Shown here in pieces: positions 1 through 5,196 of a stretch of DNA of 5,355 nucleotides. Below the pieces are notes generated by a model, which ran no database searches, was not told where the DNA came from, and saw only the letters and a list, made by a program, of their open reading frames with translations. The stretch is taken from positions 1-5,355 of the forward strand of contig ASPA01000101.1 in NCBI GenBank assembly GCA_000405605.1, read 5' to 3'. The translations under genes and the position numbers were made by a program. The DNA is from Atribacteria bacterium SCGC AAA255-G05 (GTDB lineage: Bacteria; Atribacterota; Phoenicimicrobiia; Phoenicimicrobiales; Phoenicimicrobiaceae). Every line of letters starts with the position of its first letter. Within the stretch, counting starts at the first letter, position 1.

Positions 1-2
1 AA

Positions 3-35
3 GAAGAAATTAAAAGTCTGAAAAAAATTGTTTAG
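3..35 (+). CDS. possible 3' end of an upstream gene (partial)
   Basis: One frame is open from the window edge and reads EEIKSLKKIV followed by TAG at 33-35. The lysine- and glutamate-rich composition and AT-rich codons fit the neighbouring genes, and the first heptad array begins exactly at this stop codon. Ten residues are too few to identify a family. The other two frames also stop soon (TGA at 19-21, TAA at 11-13), so a chance open stretch is quite possible. Confidence 0.3.
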   Translation, partial: EEIKSLKKIV

Positions 36-98
36 CAGTATATAGTATCGAGTATCGAGTATATAGTATTTAGTAAAGAAGCCAGAATTCAGAATAAA
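34..98. repeat. heptad array (GTATCGA type, then GAAGCCA type)
   Basis: Six 7-base units, each ending in AGTA, lie end to end from 34 to 75 (TATAGTA and TCGAGTA are each seen twice). They are followed at 78-98 by three units starting GAA (GAAGCCA, GAATTCA, GAATAAA). A 7-bp period is not a multiple of three, so this is not coding repetition. The words recur elsewhere: GTATCGAGT matches the reverse complement of 996-1004, AGAAGCCAGAA (77-87) that of 970-980, and GTATATAGTATT (59-70) that of 2122-2133. Confidence 0.8.
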
Positions 99-153
99 AA
101 AACAGAAACATTCTGATAAATTAGATTTAGCAATGACAGAAAATATAATAGAC

Positions 154-188
154 TGACAACTGATAACCGAGAACTGAAAACTAAAAAC
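154..188. repeat. heptad array (TGANAAC type)
   Basis: Five successive 7-base units all end in AAC: TGACAAC, TGATAAC, CGAGAAC, TGAAAAC and TAAAAAC. Between this array and the previous one (99-153) the sequence is A-rich without clear periodicity or any gene. The units differ from the GTATCGA words but keep the same period, as if arrays share a copying mechanism and not a sequence. Confidence 0.75.
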
Positions 189-214
189 GCGTATTTAATA
201 CTAACGACTAATTT

Positions 215-278
215 AATCGGTAAATCGGTGAATTGGCCAATCGGAGAATTAGTGTATTAATTAATTGGAGAATTGATA
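215..278. repeat. octad array abutting the cmk start
   Basis: Eight consecutive 8-base units follow the consensus AATYGGNG, for example AATCGGTG, AATTGGCC, AATCGGAG and AATTGGAG. Two are degenerate. The array stops five bases before the cmk ATG, and its unit at 263-270 supplies the only GGAG upstream of that start. Units 231-246 also create a 10-bp palindrome (ATTGGCCAAT, 232-241). The flank plus the first units (205-234) match the reverse complement of 864-893 at 26 of 30 bases. Confidence 0.8.
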
Positions 279-283
279 ATTTT

Positions 284-820
284 ATGAAAAAAAATGGTTT
301 AATAATCGCTATAGATGGACCGGCTGCCGTGGGTAAAAGTACTATGGGTAAATTAGTTGCCCGTGAATTAGGCTTTTTATATATTGACACAGGAGCAATT
401 TACCGGGCAATAACCTGGAAAGTTTTAAAAAATAATATTAACAAAAACGATGAAAATATGATTTCCGATCTTGTTTCAAATACCTGTATAATAATAGAAA
501 GAGAGAATACTAATAGCCTGAAAGATTATTACCCCATCTTTGTTGATGGAGAAGATGTAACTGAGGAAATACGAAATCCCAAAATTGATCGAAATGTTTC
601 TCAGATAGCCAGACTACCCAAAATTAGAAAACAGTTAATTTATCTGCAGAGAAAATTAGCTGAAAAAGGGAATATTGTAATGGAAGGCAGAGATATAGGT
701 TCGGTAATTTTACCGAAGGCAGATATAAAATTATATTTTACCGCTTCTGAGGAGCTACCGCAGTTGAAAGATAATATAATCATAGTTTTCCCCTTTCTAA
801 TTTTCTTCTTTTTACTATAA
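284..820 (+). CDS. cmk: cytidylate kinase, C-terminally truncated
   Basis: Cytidylate kinase phosphorylates CMP and dCMP with ATP in the cytoplasm to give CDP and dCDP. Residues 12-20 form the P-loop GPAAVGKST. DTGAIYRA (35-42), DGEDVTEEIRNP (88-99) and MEGRDIGSVILPKAD (133-147) are family signatures of the core and CMP-binding region. ATG 284 is chosen because family similarity begins there; a frame extension to TTG 233 runs through octad repeat and is rejected. The only SD-like motif is GGAG at 267-270, 13 bases from the start, which is long. The product is 178 aa against the usual 220-230. Similarity ends after TASEE (153-157, base 754), and the last 21 residues are a hydrophobic, phenylalanine-rich tail. 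The missing part normally carries the LID arginines and the RDxxDxxR-type substrate/phosphate-binding motif, so activity is doubtful. Neither other frame restores it. Family identity is sure; whether this is a pseudogene or a rearrangement or assembly junction is open. Confidence 0.88.
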   Translation: MKKNGLIIAIDGPAAVGKSTMGKLVARELGFLYIDTGAIYRAITWKVLKNNINKNDENMISDLVSNTCIIIERENTNSLKDYYPIFVDGEDVTEEIRNPKIDRNVSQIARLPKIRKQLIYLQRKLAEKGNIVMEGRDIGSVILPKADIKLYFTASEELPQLKDNIIIVFPFLIFFFLL

Positions 821-892
821 ACTTGCTAACTTATTTACTTATTTATATTGTAATAATTTAGATAATTTACCAATTGACCAATTAAATTAGTC
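821..892. repeat. octad array downstream of cmk
   Basis: An 8-bp phase starts just after the cmk stop and can be followed to about 892. It is clearest as ACTTATTT twice (829-844) and ACCAATTG/ACCAATTA (869-884); the units at 845-868 are degenerate. On the opposite strand the last units read TAATTGGT and CAATTGGT, the same word family as the AATYGGNG octads before cmk. This places an inverted copy on the other side of the gene. CGACTAATTTAAT is identical in 205-217 and in the reverse complement of 881-893. Confidence 0.65.
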
Positions 893-893
893 G

Positions 894-935
894 ATAGCGT
901 AATTCGTATCTCGTATTTCGTGAATCATATCTCGT
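894..935. repeat. heptad array (ATCTCGT type)
   Basis: Six 7-base units lie in strict phase: ATAGCGT, AATTCGT, ATCTCGT, ATTTCGT, GAATCAT and ATCTCGT. Most share the ending CGT. The array follows the octads directly (892/894). Bases 936-969 after it show no clear period and no gene. Confidence 0.8.
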
Positions 936-969
936 TAAGAATTATTTAGTCGGTAAGTGTTATAATTTT

Positions 970-1023
970 TTCTGGCTTCTGACTTCAATCTTTTTACTCG
1001 ATACGCTAAACGCTATCCGCTAA
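970..1023. repeat. two heptad arrays between cmk and pta
   Basis: TTCTGGC, TTCTGAC and TTCAATC occupy 970-990. After five T residues, ACTCGAT, ACGCTAA, ACGCTAT and CCGCTAA occupy 996-1023. Read on the minus strand the order is GTATCGAGT followed by AGAAGCCAGAA, the same order of words as on the plus strand at 45-87. It lies just beyond the 3' end of pta, and no GC-rich terminator hairpin is visible there. ATACGCTAAACGCT (1001-1014) is the exact reverse complement of 5177-5190. Confidence 0.8.
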
Positions 1024-1033
1024 TTTTATATAT

Positions 1034-2035
1034 TTATACTGCGCCGGCTTGTAATACGGTAATAGCTACCACATTAACTATGTCTTCAGCACTGCAGCCG
1101 CGGGAAAGGTCATTAATCGGTTTTCTCATCCCCTGAGAGATTGGACCTATAGCCTCAGCTTTAGCTAATCTTTCTACTAATTTATAAGCAATGTTTCCAG
1201 AATTTAAATCAGGGAATATCAGGACATTAGCTTTTCCCGCTATTTTACTATTCGGAGCTTTTCGCTCGCCGATTGAGGGAATCAATGCAGCATCAGCCTG
1301 AAGTTCTCCATCAATAAGTAACTCCGGCTTTTTTTCTTTGGCAATTTTAGTAGCCTCGATTACTTTATCAATTAAAGGATGCTTGCCGCTCCCCTTGGTG
1401 GAAAAAGATAACATTGCCACTCTTGGTTCAAAGCCAACCAGTGCTTTTCCGGTTGCCGCGCTGGCAATGGCAACATCGGCAAGTTGTTCGGCATTGGGTT
1501 CCGGATTTAAAGCACAATCAGCAAAAACTATGATTCCTTTTTCTCCATAAGGACAATCAGGTACCACCATAACGAATGAACTGGAAACAATATTTATACC
1601 GGGAGCTGTTTTTATAGTCTGCAAAGCTGGTCTAAAAACGTCTCCTGTGGCATTAATAGAACCGGCAACCAAACCATCTGAATCATCATGATAGACCATT
1701 AATGCACCAAAATAAAGAGGATTTTCCAATAGTTGATAAGCTTCGTCTGAGCTCATTCCTTTATTTTTACGAAGTTGATAATAAGATTCTGCATATTCTT
1801 TCAGTTTTTTAGAATCCTTGGGATTTATTATTTCTATTTCGTCTGGTAATTCTACCCCCAATTCCCGGGCTTTAGATTTAATACTTTCTTCTCTCCCTAA
1901 AAGTATTAAACTGGCAATACCTTCATTGATAATAGTTTCTGCCGCTTTAATCATTCGCGGCTCTTCTCCCTCCGGAAGCACAATGATTTTAGGATTTTTT
2001 TTGGCTTTTTCTCGAATAAGTTGTGAAAGTTTCAT
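1034..2035 (-). CDS. pta: phosphate acetyltransferase (phosphotransacetylase)
   Basis: Pta interconverts acetyl-CoA plus phosphate and acetyl phosphate plus CoA in the cytoplasm. With acetate kinase it gives ATP from acetyl-CoA or activates acetate. The 333-aa length is that of the single-domain Pta class, as in Methanosarcina, not the roughly 700-aa enterobacterial form. Seen motifs are PEGEEPR (21-27), YFGALMVY (108-115), GLVAGSINATGDVFRPAL (121-138), NPEPNAEQLADVA (177-189), FSTKGSGKHP (211-220) and the C-terminal INDLSRGCSAEDIV (307-320). S311, R312 and D318 of that last motif correspond to the active-site Ser/Arg/Asp set of the Methanosarcina enzyme. The start has a strong Shine-Dalgarno. 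The gene is divergent from tmcAL, a neighbour it keeps in many Clostridia. The usual partner ackA is absent: downstream lie repeats and then the truncated cmk. Its base composition looks somewhat less AT-rich than tmcAL and ylbL, which could reflect high expression (inference). Confidence 0.95.
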   Translation of the reverse strand: MKLSQLIREKAKKNPKIIVLPEGEEPRMIKAAETIINEGIASLILLGREESIKSKARELGVELPDEIEIINPKDSKKLKEYAESYYQLRKNKGMSSDEAYQLLENPLYFGALMVYHDDSDGLVAGSINATGDVFRPALQTIKTAPGINIVSSSFVMVVPDCPYGEKGIIVFADCALNPEPNAEQLADVAIASAATGKALVGFEPRVAMLSFSTKGSGKHPLIDKVIEATKIAKEKKPELLIDGELQADAALIPSIGERKAPNSKIAGKANVLIFPDLNSGNIAYKLVERLAKAEAIGPISQGMRKPINDLSRGCSAEDIVNVVAITVLQAGAV

Positions 2036-2042
2036 TTATCTT

Positions 2043-2050
2043 CTCCTTCT
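2043..2050 (-). promoter_or_regulatory. strong ribosome binding site of pta
   Basis: On the minus strand the bases before the pta ATG read AGAAGGAG, then a short AT-rich gap to the start codon at 2035. This near-consensus Shine-Dalgarno settles the start and contrasts with the weak sites of tmcAL, ylbL and cmk. Confidence 0.8.
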
Positions 2051-2103
2051 AATAAATATTTATTCTAACTTCTTTCCCTTGACATCTTTCTTTTTATTTT
2101 CTT

Positions 2104-2138
2104 ACGCAATACGATATACGCAATACTATATACGAAAA
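2104..2138. repeat. heptad array in the pta-tmcAL divergent promoter region
   Basis: Five 7-base units in phase all start with AC: ACGCAAT, ACGATAT, ACGCAAT, ACTATAT, ACGAAAA. The 12 bases at 2122-2133 are the exact reverse complement of 59-70 in the first array. The array sits about 70 bp from each start codon, inside the only spacer of this divergent pair, so it may lie in the pta 5' leader or among upstream promoter elements. Confidence 0.78.
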
Positions 2139-2167
2139 TATTACTATCAATTTTATTGCAAATTTTG

Positions 2168-2177
2168 TATAATTATA
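2168..2177. promoter_or_regulatory. palindromic TATAATTATA, candidate -10 element on both strands
   Basis: TATAATTATA is its own reverse complement, so it offers a perfect TATAAT on each strand. On the plus strand the -10 would be 2168-2173, about 36 bp before the tmcAL ATG. On the minus strand it would be 2177-2172, giving pta a leader of roughly 130 bases that includes the heptad array. No convincing -35 lies 16-18 bases upstream in either direction, and TATA-like strings are common in such AT-rich DNA, so this is a weak call. Confidence 0.3.
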
Positions 2178-2208
2178 ACATAAAATATTTTTTAAATCGA
2201 GAAATCTT

Positions 2209-3531
2209 ATGAAAATATTGGGAATAATTACTGAATATAATCCTTTTCACAATGGCCATCTTTACCATCTTTTTAAAGCAAAAGAAATAACCGGGGCAGA
2301 TTATGTAGTGGCAGTCATGAGCGGAAACTTTTTGCAGAGAGGAGAACCGGCAATTATAAATAAATGGGCCCGAACAAAGATGGCACTAAATGCCGGCGTT
2401 GATCTGACAATTGAGCTACCTTTTGTATTTTCTACTCAGGATGCAAACGGCTTTGCCTTCGGAGCAGTCAAATTACTTGATTCACTTCAGATTATAGATT
2501 ATCTATGTTTTGGCTGTGAAACTGATAATCTTGATACCCTTTACTCTGTAAGTAATTTTTTGCATATTGAACCACAGAAATATAAAGAACTAATAGTACA
2601 TAATAGTAAAAACGGATACGAATTTCCAAGAGCAAGAGCCCAGGCCTTATGTGAATATCATAGGATATTCGGAATAGACGGTTTAGAAAAAATATCACCT
2701 TTGGAGCTAAGTAAATTACTAAAATACCCCAATAATATTTTAGCTTTAGAATATTTAAAACATCTAATAAATTTAAAGAGCAAAATCAAACCTATAGCCA
2801 TAAAAAGAATAGGAGCAGGTTATCATCAAAAGAATATTAAAGGTAAAATTTCCAGTGCCACCTCTATTAGAAATGAAATACTAGATAGCTTGGGCTCCCC
2901 TAAAACCGACCCTTTTATACTAAATGATAAAATAAAATCAACCATTCCTCAATCAGGATTTCCTATATTAGAGAATGAATTAAGAGAAGGCAGGGGCCCT
3001 ATCACTTCCGACTCTTTCCGGCAATATATTATTGCTACCCTAAGAAGGATGTCATTGGAAGATATTTCTCGTGTTCAGGGAGTAACCGAGGGATTGGAAA
3101 ATAGGATAAAGAAAGCATCTTTAAAATCCTCTACCATTGAGCAATTAATTAATTCAATTAAAACCAGGAGATACACCCGTACTAAAATTCAGCGTATAAT
3201 CCTACACCTTATGATGAACCTCTCTAAAAAAGATGTAAAAACATTTAATAAATGCGGACCTTTATATGCAAGGGTTTTGGGATTCTCTAAGAAAGGTAAA
3301 ACTCTATTAAGAACCATTAAAAAAAGTTCTTCTACACCATTAATCAGTAAATTATCAAATTATTTAAGGCAAACAATCTCTGGGGAAAATAACAATGTTC
3401 GAAATAGATTAATTAAGATGCTCGATCATGACATTCTTGCTAATGATATATATGTTCTTGCTAATGAAAAAGCAGAAGATAGAGTGGCTAGACTTGATTT
3501 TACTCACAAAATAGTAATAAAAAAAGACTAA
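2209..3531 (+). CDS. tmcAL: tRNA(Met) cytidine acetate ligase (YlbM family)
   Basis: TmcAL activates acetate with ATP and transfers the acetyl group to C34 of elongator tRNA-Met, forming N4-acetylcytidine, which secures AUG decoding. The N-terminal nucleotidyltransferase-type fold shows GIITEYNPFHNGH (5-17) with the HxGH adenylate-binding motif HNGH at 14-17. MSGNFLQRGEPAIINKW (37-53), TIELPFVFSTQDA (67-79), GAGYH (202-206) and ISSATSIRNEI (214-224) follow, all typical of the family. The C-terminal half (about 230-440) is basic and helical, as expected for tRNA binding, and ends in the common ARLDFTHKIVI pattern. At 440 aa it is full length. The ATG is preceded by only a weak GAGA, six bases upstream. 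It diverges from pta and converges on ylbL. Note that it consumes acetate, the end product of the Pta pathway. Older annotations call it a conserved nucleotidyltransferase. Confidence 0.93.
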   Translation: MKILGIITEYNPFHNGHLYHLFKAKEITGADYVVAVMSGNFLQRGEPAIINKWARTKMALNAGVDLTIELPFVFSTQDANGFAFGAVKLLDSLQIIDYLCFGCETDNLDTLYSVSNFLHIEPQKYKELIVHNSKNGYEFPRARAQALCEYHRIFGIDGLEKISPLELSKLLKYPNNILALEYLKHLINLKSKIKPIAIKRIGAGYHQKNIKGKISSATSIRNEILDSLGSPKTDPFILNDKIKSTIPQSGFPILENELREGRGPITSDSFRQYIIATLRRMSLEDISRVQGVTEGLENRIKKASLKSSTIEQLINSIKTRRYTRTKIQRIILHLMMNLSKKDVKTFNKCGPLYARVLGFSKKGKTLLRTIKKSSSTPLISKLSNYLRQTISGENNNVRNRLIKMLDHDILANDIYVLANEKAEDRVARLDFTHKIVIKKD

Positions 3532-3560
3532 ATTATTTCTTATCATTCATAATAATTTTT
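3530..3560 (+). terminator. weak AT-only hairpin between tmcAL and ylbL
   Basis: AAATTATT (3530-3537) and AATAATTT (3551-3558) can pair across a 13-base loop, and T residues follow on the plus strand. The stem has no G-C pair, so as an intrinsic terminator it is poor. Its position, overlapping the tmcAL stop in the 34-bp gap of a convergent pair, is the main reason to list it. It could serve weakly in both directions. Confidence 0.25.
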
Positions 3561-3565
3561 CATCT

Positions 3566-4558
3566 TTATAATTTTATTAATTTCATTATTGCATCATCAA
3601 AATTATCAACCGGAATGATTCTAATACCATGACTGAATTTAAGAGCTTCTGGATAATTTTTTTGAGGGACTAAAAATACATCAGCTTTATGTTTTTTTGC
3701 AGATATTATTTTTTGTTTAATTCCATCTACTTCGGTTATTCTCCCATCCATACTTAAATTACCGGTTCCGGCAACCAACAAACTACTGCTTAGATCATTT
3801 TCGGTTAATTGATTCAATATTTCTAAGGCAATCATCAAACCAGCAGAAGGCCCTTTTATTTTTTCTAAATTTATTTCTATTTCTAAAGGGAACCTGCATT
3901 GAAGATCTTTAGTATCAGCATAGACACCTATCCCTATTCTTTCTGTTTTATCATTAGCACCAGGAAGTTCAATAAGAGAAATTGATGTTGAATAAGTACT
4001 ATTATCTCTTAAAAAAGTAATTCTAACCATTTGACTTGAACTATAACTTCTGATAATTTCTGAAAATTCTTCCAAAGTATGAATCGGTTGCTCATCAATT
4101 TTTGTAATCACGTCACCCGTTAATAATTTATTTTTTACCGAACTGTTATCCAATATTCCGTTAATCAATATTCCTCCTCCTGATATTTCCGGAGAATATC
4201 CTGCTTTCCTTAGAGCTACAAGTTTAGAAATCGTTTGGCTTTCCTGCATTAATTTTTCCATTATATTAATATAATCTTTTTGATCCACGTTCAATAATAT
4301 TTCTTCATCCCTGTTTTTTAAATCAATATTGGGATCAAAAAAACCATAAATATATAATAATAAATTTGCTTTTATTATGGCGGTTGAGGTGAGTAGAAAT
4401 TGGCCTTTAGCGTCTTTTTCGCCGTTTTCTACCCTAATATTTTCACTAAGGTTGATGGCCTGCCCCGGAATTACCAGGAAATAGGAAGTAGGGATTAGAT
4501 TAAATAAGATTAAAACTGTGATTATAATAATTAAAAAATATTTTTTAAAATAGTACAT
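3566..4558 (-). CDS. ylbL: membrane-anchored PDZ / Lon-type serine protease (YlbL/DdcP family)
   Basis: This is a single-pass membrane protease whose catalytic part should face the cell exterior. Residues 7-29 form a hydrophobic anchor after a short basic N-terminus (KK at 5-6). About 127-197 is a PDZ domain (GGGILINGI at the binding loop, then GDVITKIDEQPI). From about 205 onward comes a Lon-protease catalytic domain: KGPSAGLMIAL (235-245) holds the nucleophile S238, and VDGIKQK (277-283) holds the likely catalytic lysine K283, a Ser-Lys spacing close to that in Lon. There is no AAA+ ATPase domain, which separates it from true Lon. The 330-aa length fits the family. In Bacillus subtilis YlbL (DdcP) degrades the division inhibitor YneA during recovery from DNA damage; that substrate here is unknown. 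The start has only a weak AAAGAG. It lies 82 bp after coaD in the same direction, an association also found in Firmicutes. Confidence 0.9.
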   Translation of the reverse strand: MYYFKKYFLIIIITVLILFNLIPTSYFLVIPGQAINLSENIRVENGEKDAKGQFLLTSTAIIKANLLLYIYGFFDPNIDLKNRDEEILLNVDQKDYINIMEKLMQESQTISKLVALRKAGYSPEISGGGILINGILDNSSVKNKLLTGDVITKIDEQPIHTLEEFSEIIRSYSSSQMVRITFLRDNSTYSTSISLIELPGANDKTERIGIGVYADTKDLQCRFPLEIEINLEKIKGPSAGLMIALEILNQLTENDLSSSLLVAGTGNLSMDGRITEVDGIKQKIISAKKHKADVFLVPQKNYPEALKFSHGIRIIPVDNFDDAIMKLIKL

Positions 4559-4640
4559 TGTTTCTCTTTATTCTAAAGGTAGATTTTTACTCCGATTTAA
4601 TAATAAATATTTTCTATAAAAAAACGATGGAATTGATTTG

Positions 4641-5129
4641 TTAAGCTTTTTTATTAATAAATAATGTATTTAATTTTTTCTCTACAATTTTCGGGACCAA
4701 CTGGGATATGTTGCCATTTAAACTTGCTATTTCTTTAACTATACTGGAATTTAAGTAGGAATACCTGGAACAAGTAACCATAAAAATTGTTTCAATTTCC
4801 GGAGCAAGTCTTTTATTCATTAAAGCCAATTGGGATTCATGTTCAAAATCAGAGATAGCTCTCATCCCCCTGATTATAATGTTTGCTTTATTTTTTCTCA
4901 CAAAATCAGTTAACAAACCGGAAAATGATAGTACTTCAACATTTTCCAAATTCTTGGTGACCTCTTTTATCATATCTGTTCTTTCTTGGGCTGAAAACAA
5001 AGTTGATTTTTTAGAATCGACTGCTACTGCTACTATTAATTTATCAATAATTTTTGTGGTTCTTTCAATGATGTTTAGATGGCCATTAGTAACAGGATCA
5101 AAACTACCTGGATAAACAGCTATTTTCAT
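4641..5129 (-). CDS. coaD: phosphopantetheine adenylyltransferase (PPAT)
   Basis: CoaD transfers AMP from ATP to 4'-phosphopantetheine, giving dephospho-CoA and pyrophosphate, the penultimate step of CoA synthesis in the cytoplasm. At 162 aa it has the usual family length. PGSFDPVTNGH (7-17) contains the TxGH nucleotide-binding motif TNGH at 14-17. SKKSTLF (39-45) holds the lysine equivalent to the catalytic K42 of the E. coli enzyme. IIRGMRAISDFEHE (85-98) holds the conserved RGxR, and LNSSIVKE (126-133) corresponds to the ISSSxVKE signature of the ATP site. The leucine and asparagine in place of IS are mild variations. A near-perfect Shine-Dalgarno fixes the start. It is probably the first gene of a coaD-ylbL operon. 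rsmD, which commonly precedes coaD in Firmicutes, is not present within the 226 bases upstream. Confidence 0.96.
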   Translation of the reverse strand: MKIAVYPGSFDPVTNGHLNIIERTTKIIDKLIVAVAVDSKKSTLFSAQERTDMIKEVTKNLENVEVLSFSGLLTDFVRKNKANIIIRGMRAISDFEHESQLALMNKRLAPEIETIFMVTCSRYSYLNSSIVKEIASLNGNISQLVPKIVEKKLNTLFINKKA

Positions 5130-5134
5130 TTTTC

Positions 5135-5140
5135 CCTCCT
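5135..5140 (-). promoter_or_regulatory. strong ribosome binding site of coaD
   Basis: The minus strand reads AGGAGG, then GAAAA, then the coaD ATG at 5129. This is a full consensus Shine-Dalgarno at five-base spacing, and it confirms the start. Confidence 0.85.
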
Positions 5141-5161
5141 TAAATCATTATTGAATAAAGC

Positions 5162-5196
5162 TAGCGTATAGCGTACAGCGTTTAGCGTATAGTAAA
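5162..5196. repeat. heptad array upstream of coaD (TAGCGTA type)
   Basis: Five 7-base units are in phase: TAGCGTA twice, CAGCGTT, TAGCGTA and TAGTAAA. The array begins about 20 bp beyond the coaD Shine-Dalgarno, so on the minus strand it would lie in the coaD leader or core promoter. AGCGTTTAGCGTAT (5177-5190) is the exact inverse of 1001-1014. From 5195 to about 5288 weaker A- or T-rich 7-bp words continue (for example AAAAATT, AAAAGTT, then TTTAAAT, TTTAAGT). The rest, to 5355, is AT-rich with no gene or RNA I can recognise. Confidence 0.78.

Noticed and set aside
34..188. CRISPR array
   Set aside because: Units are 7 bases with no 20-40-bp identical repeats, no unique spacers and no cas genes nearby.
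233..283. Longer cmk start at TTG 233, adding 17 residues
   Set aside because: The extra codons run through the octad array, whose 8-bp period is out of step with codons, and Cmk family similarity starts at the ATG at 284.
208..390. Minus-strand 60-codon open frame over the cmk start
   Set aside because: It overlaps the P-loop coding region of cmk and has no family resemblance or ribosome binding site; it is a shadow.
752..774. Simple frameshift to restore the Cmk C-terminus
   Set aside because: Both alternative frames stop within 22 bases (TGA 765-767, TAA 772-774) and show no extended Cmk-like peptide.
34..1023. Insertion sequence or classical MITE around cmk
   Set aside because: The inverted segments are imperfect and made of periodic words, there is no transposase, and no target-site duplication could be identified. 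The pattern is reported as a finding but not called a mobile element.
2079..2107. Consensus TTGACA at 2079-2084 as a -35 for tmcAL
   Set aside because: At the correct spacing the -10 position reads TTACGC, a poor match, and the site lies about 125 bp from the tmcAL start.
1338..2183. Plus-strand open frames at 1338-1550 and 1818-2183
   Set aside because: They lie antisense to the well-supported pta gene and its leader, with low-complexity S/A/I-rich translations and no recognisable motif.
2492..2698. Minus-strand open frame inside tmcAL
   Set aside because: It is antisense to conserved tmcAL coding sequence and has no recognisable motif.
3566..4558. Full Lon ATPase-protease
   Set aside because: There are no Walker A/B motifs and no AAA+ domain; an N-terminal membrane anchor and a PDZ domain precede the Lon catalytic domain, which is the YlbL architecture.
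4879..5115. Plus-strand open frame antisense to coaD
   Set aside because: It is entirely covered by the strongly supported coaD gene.
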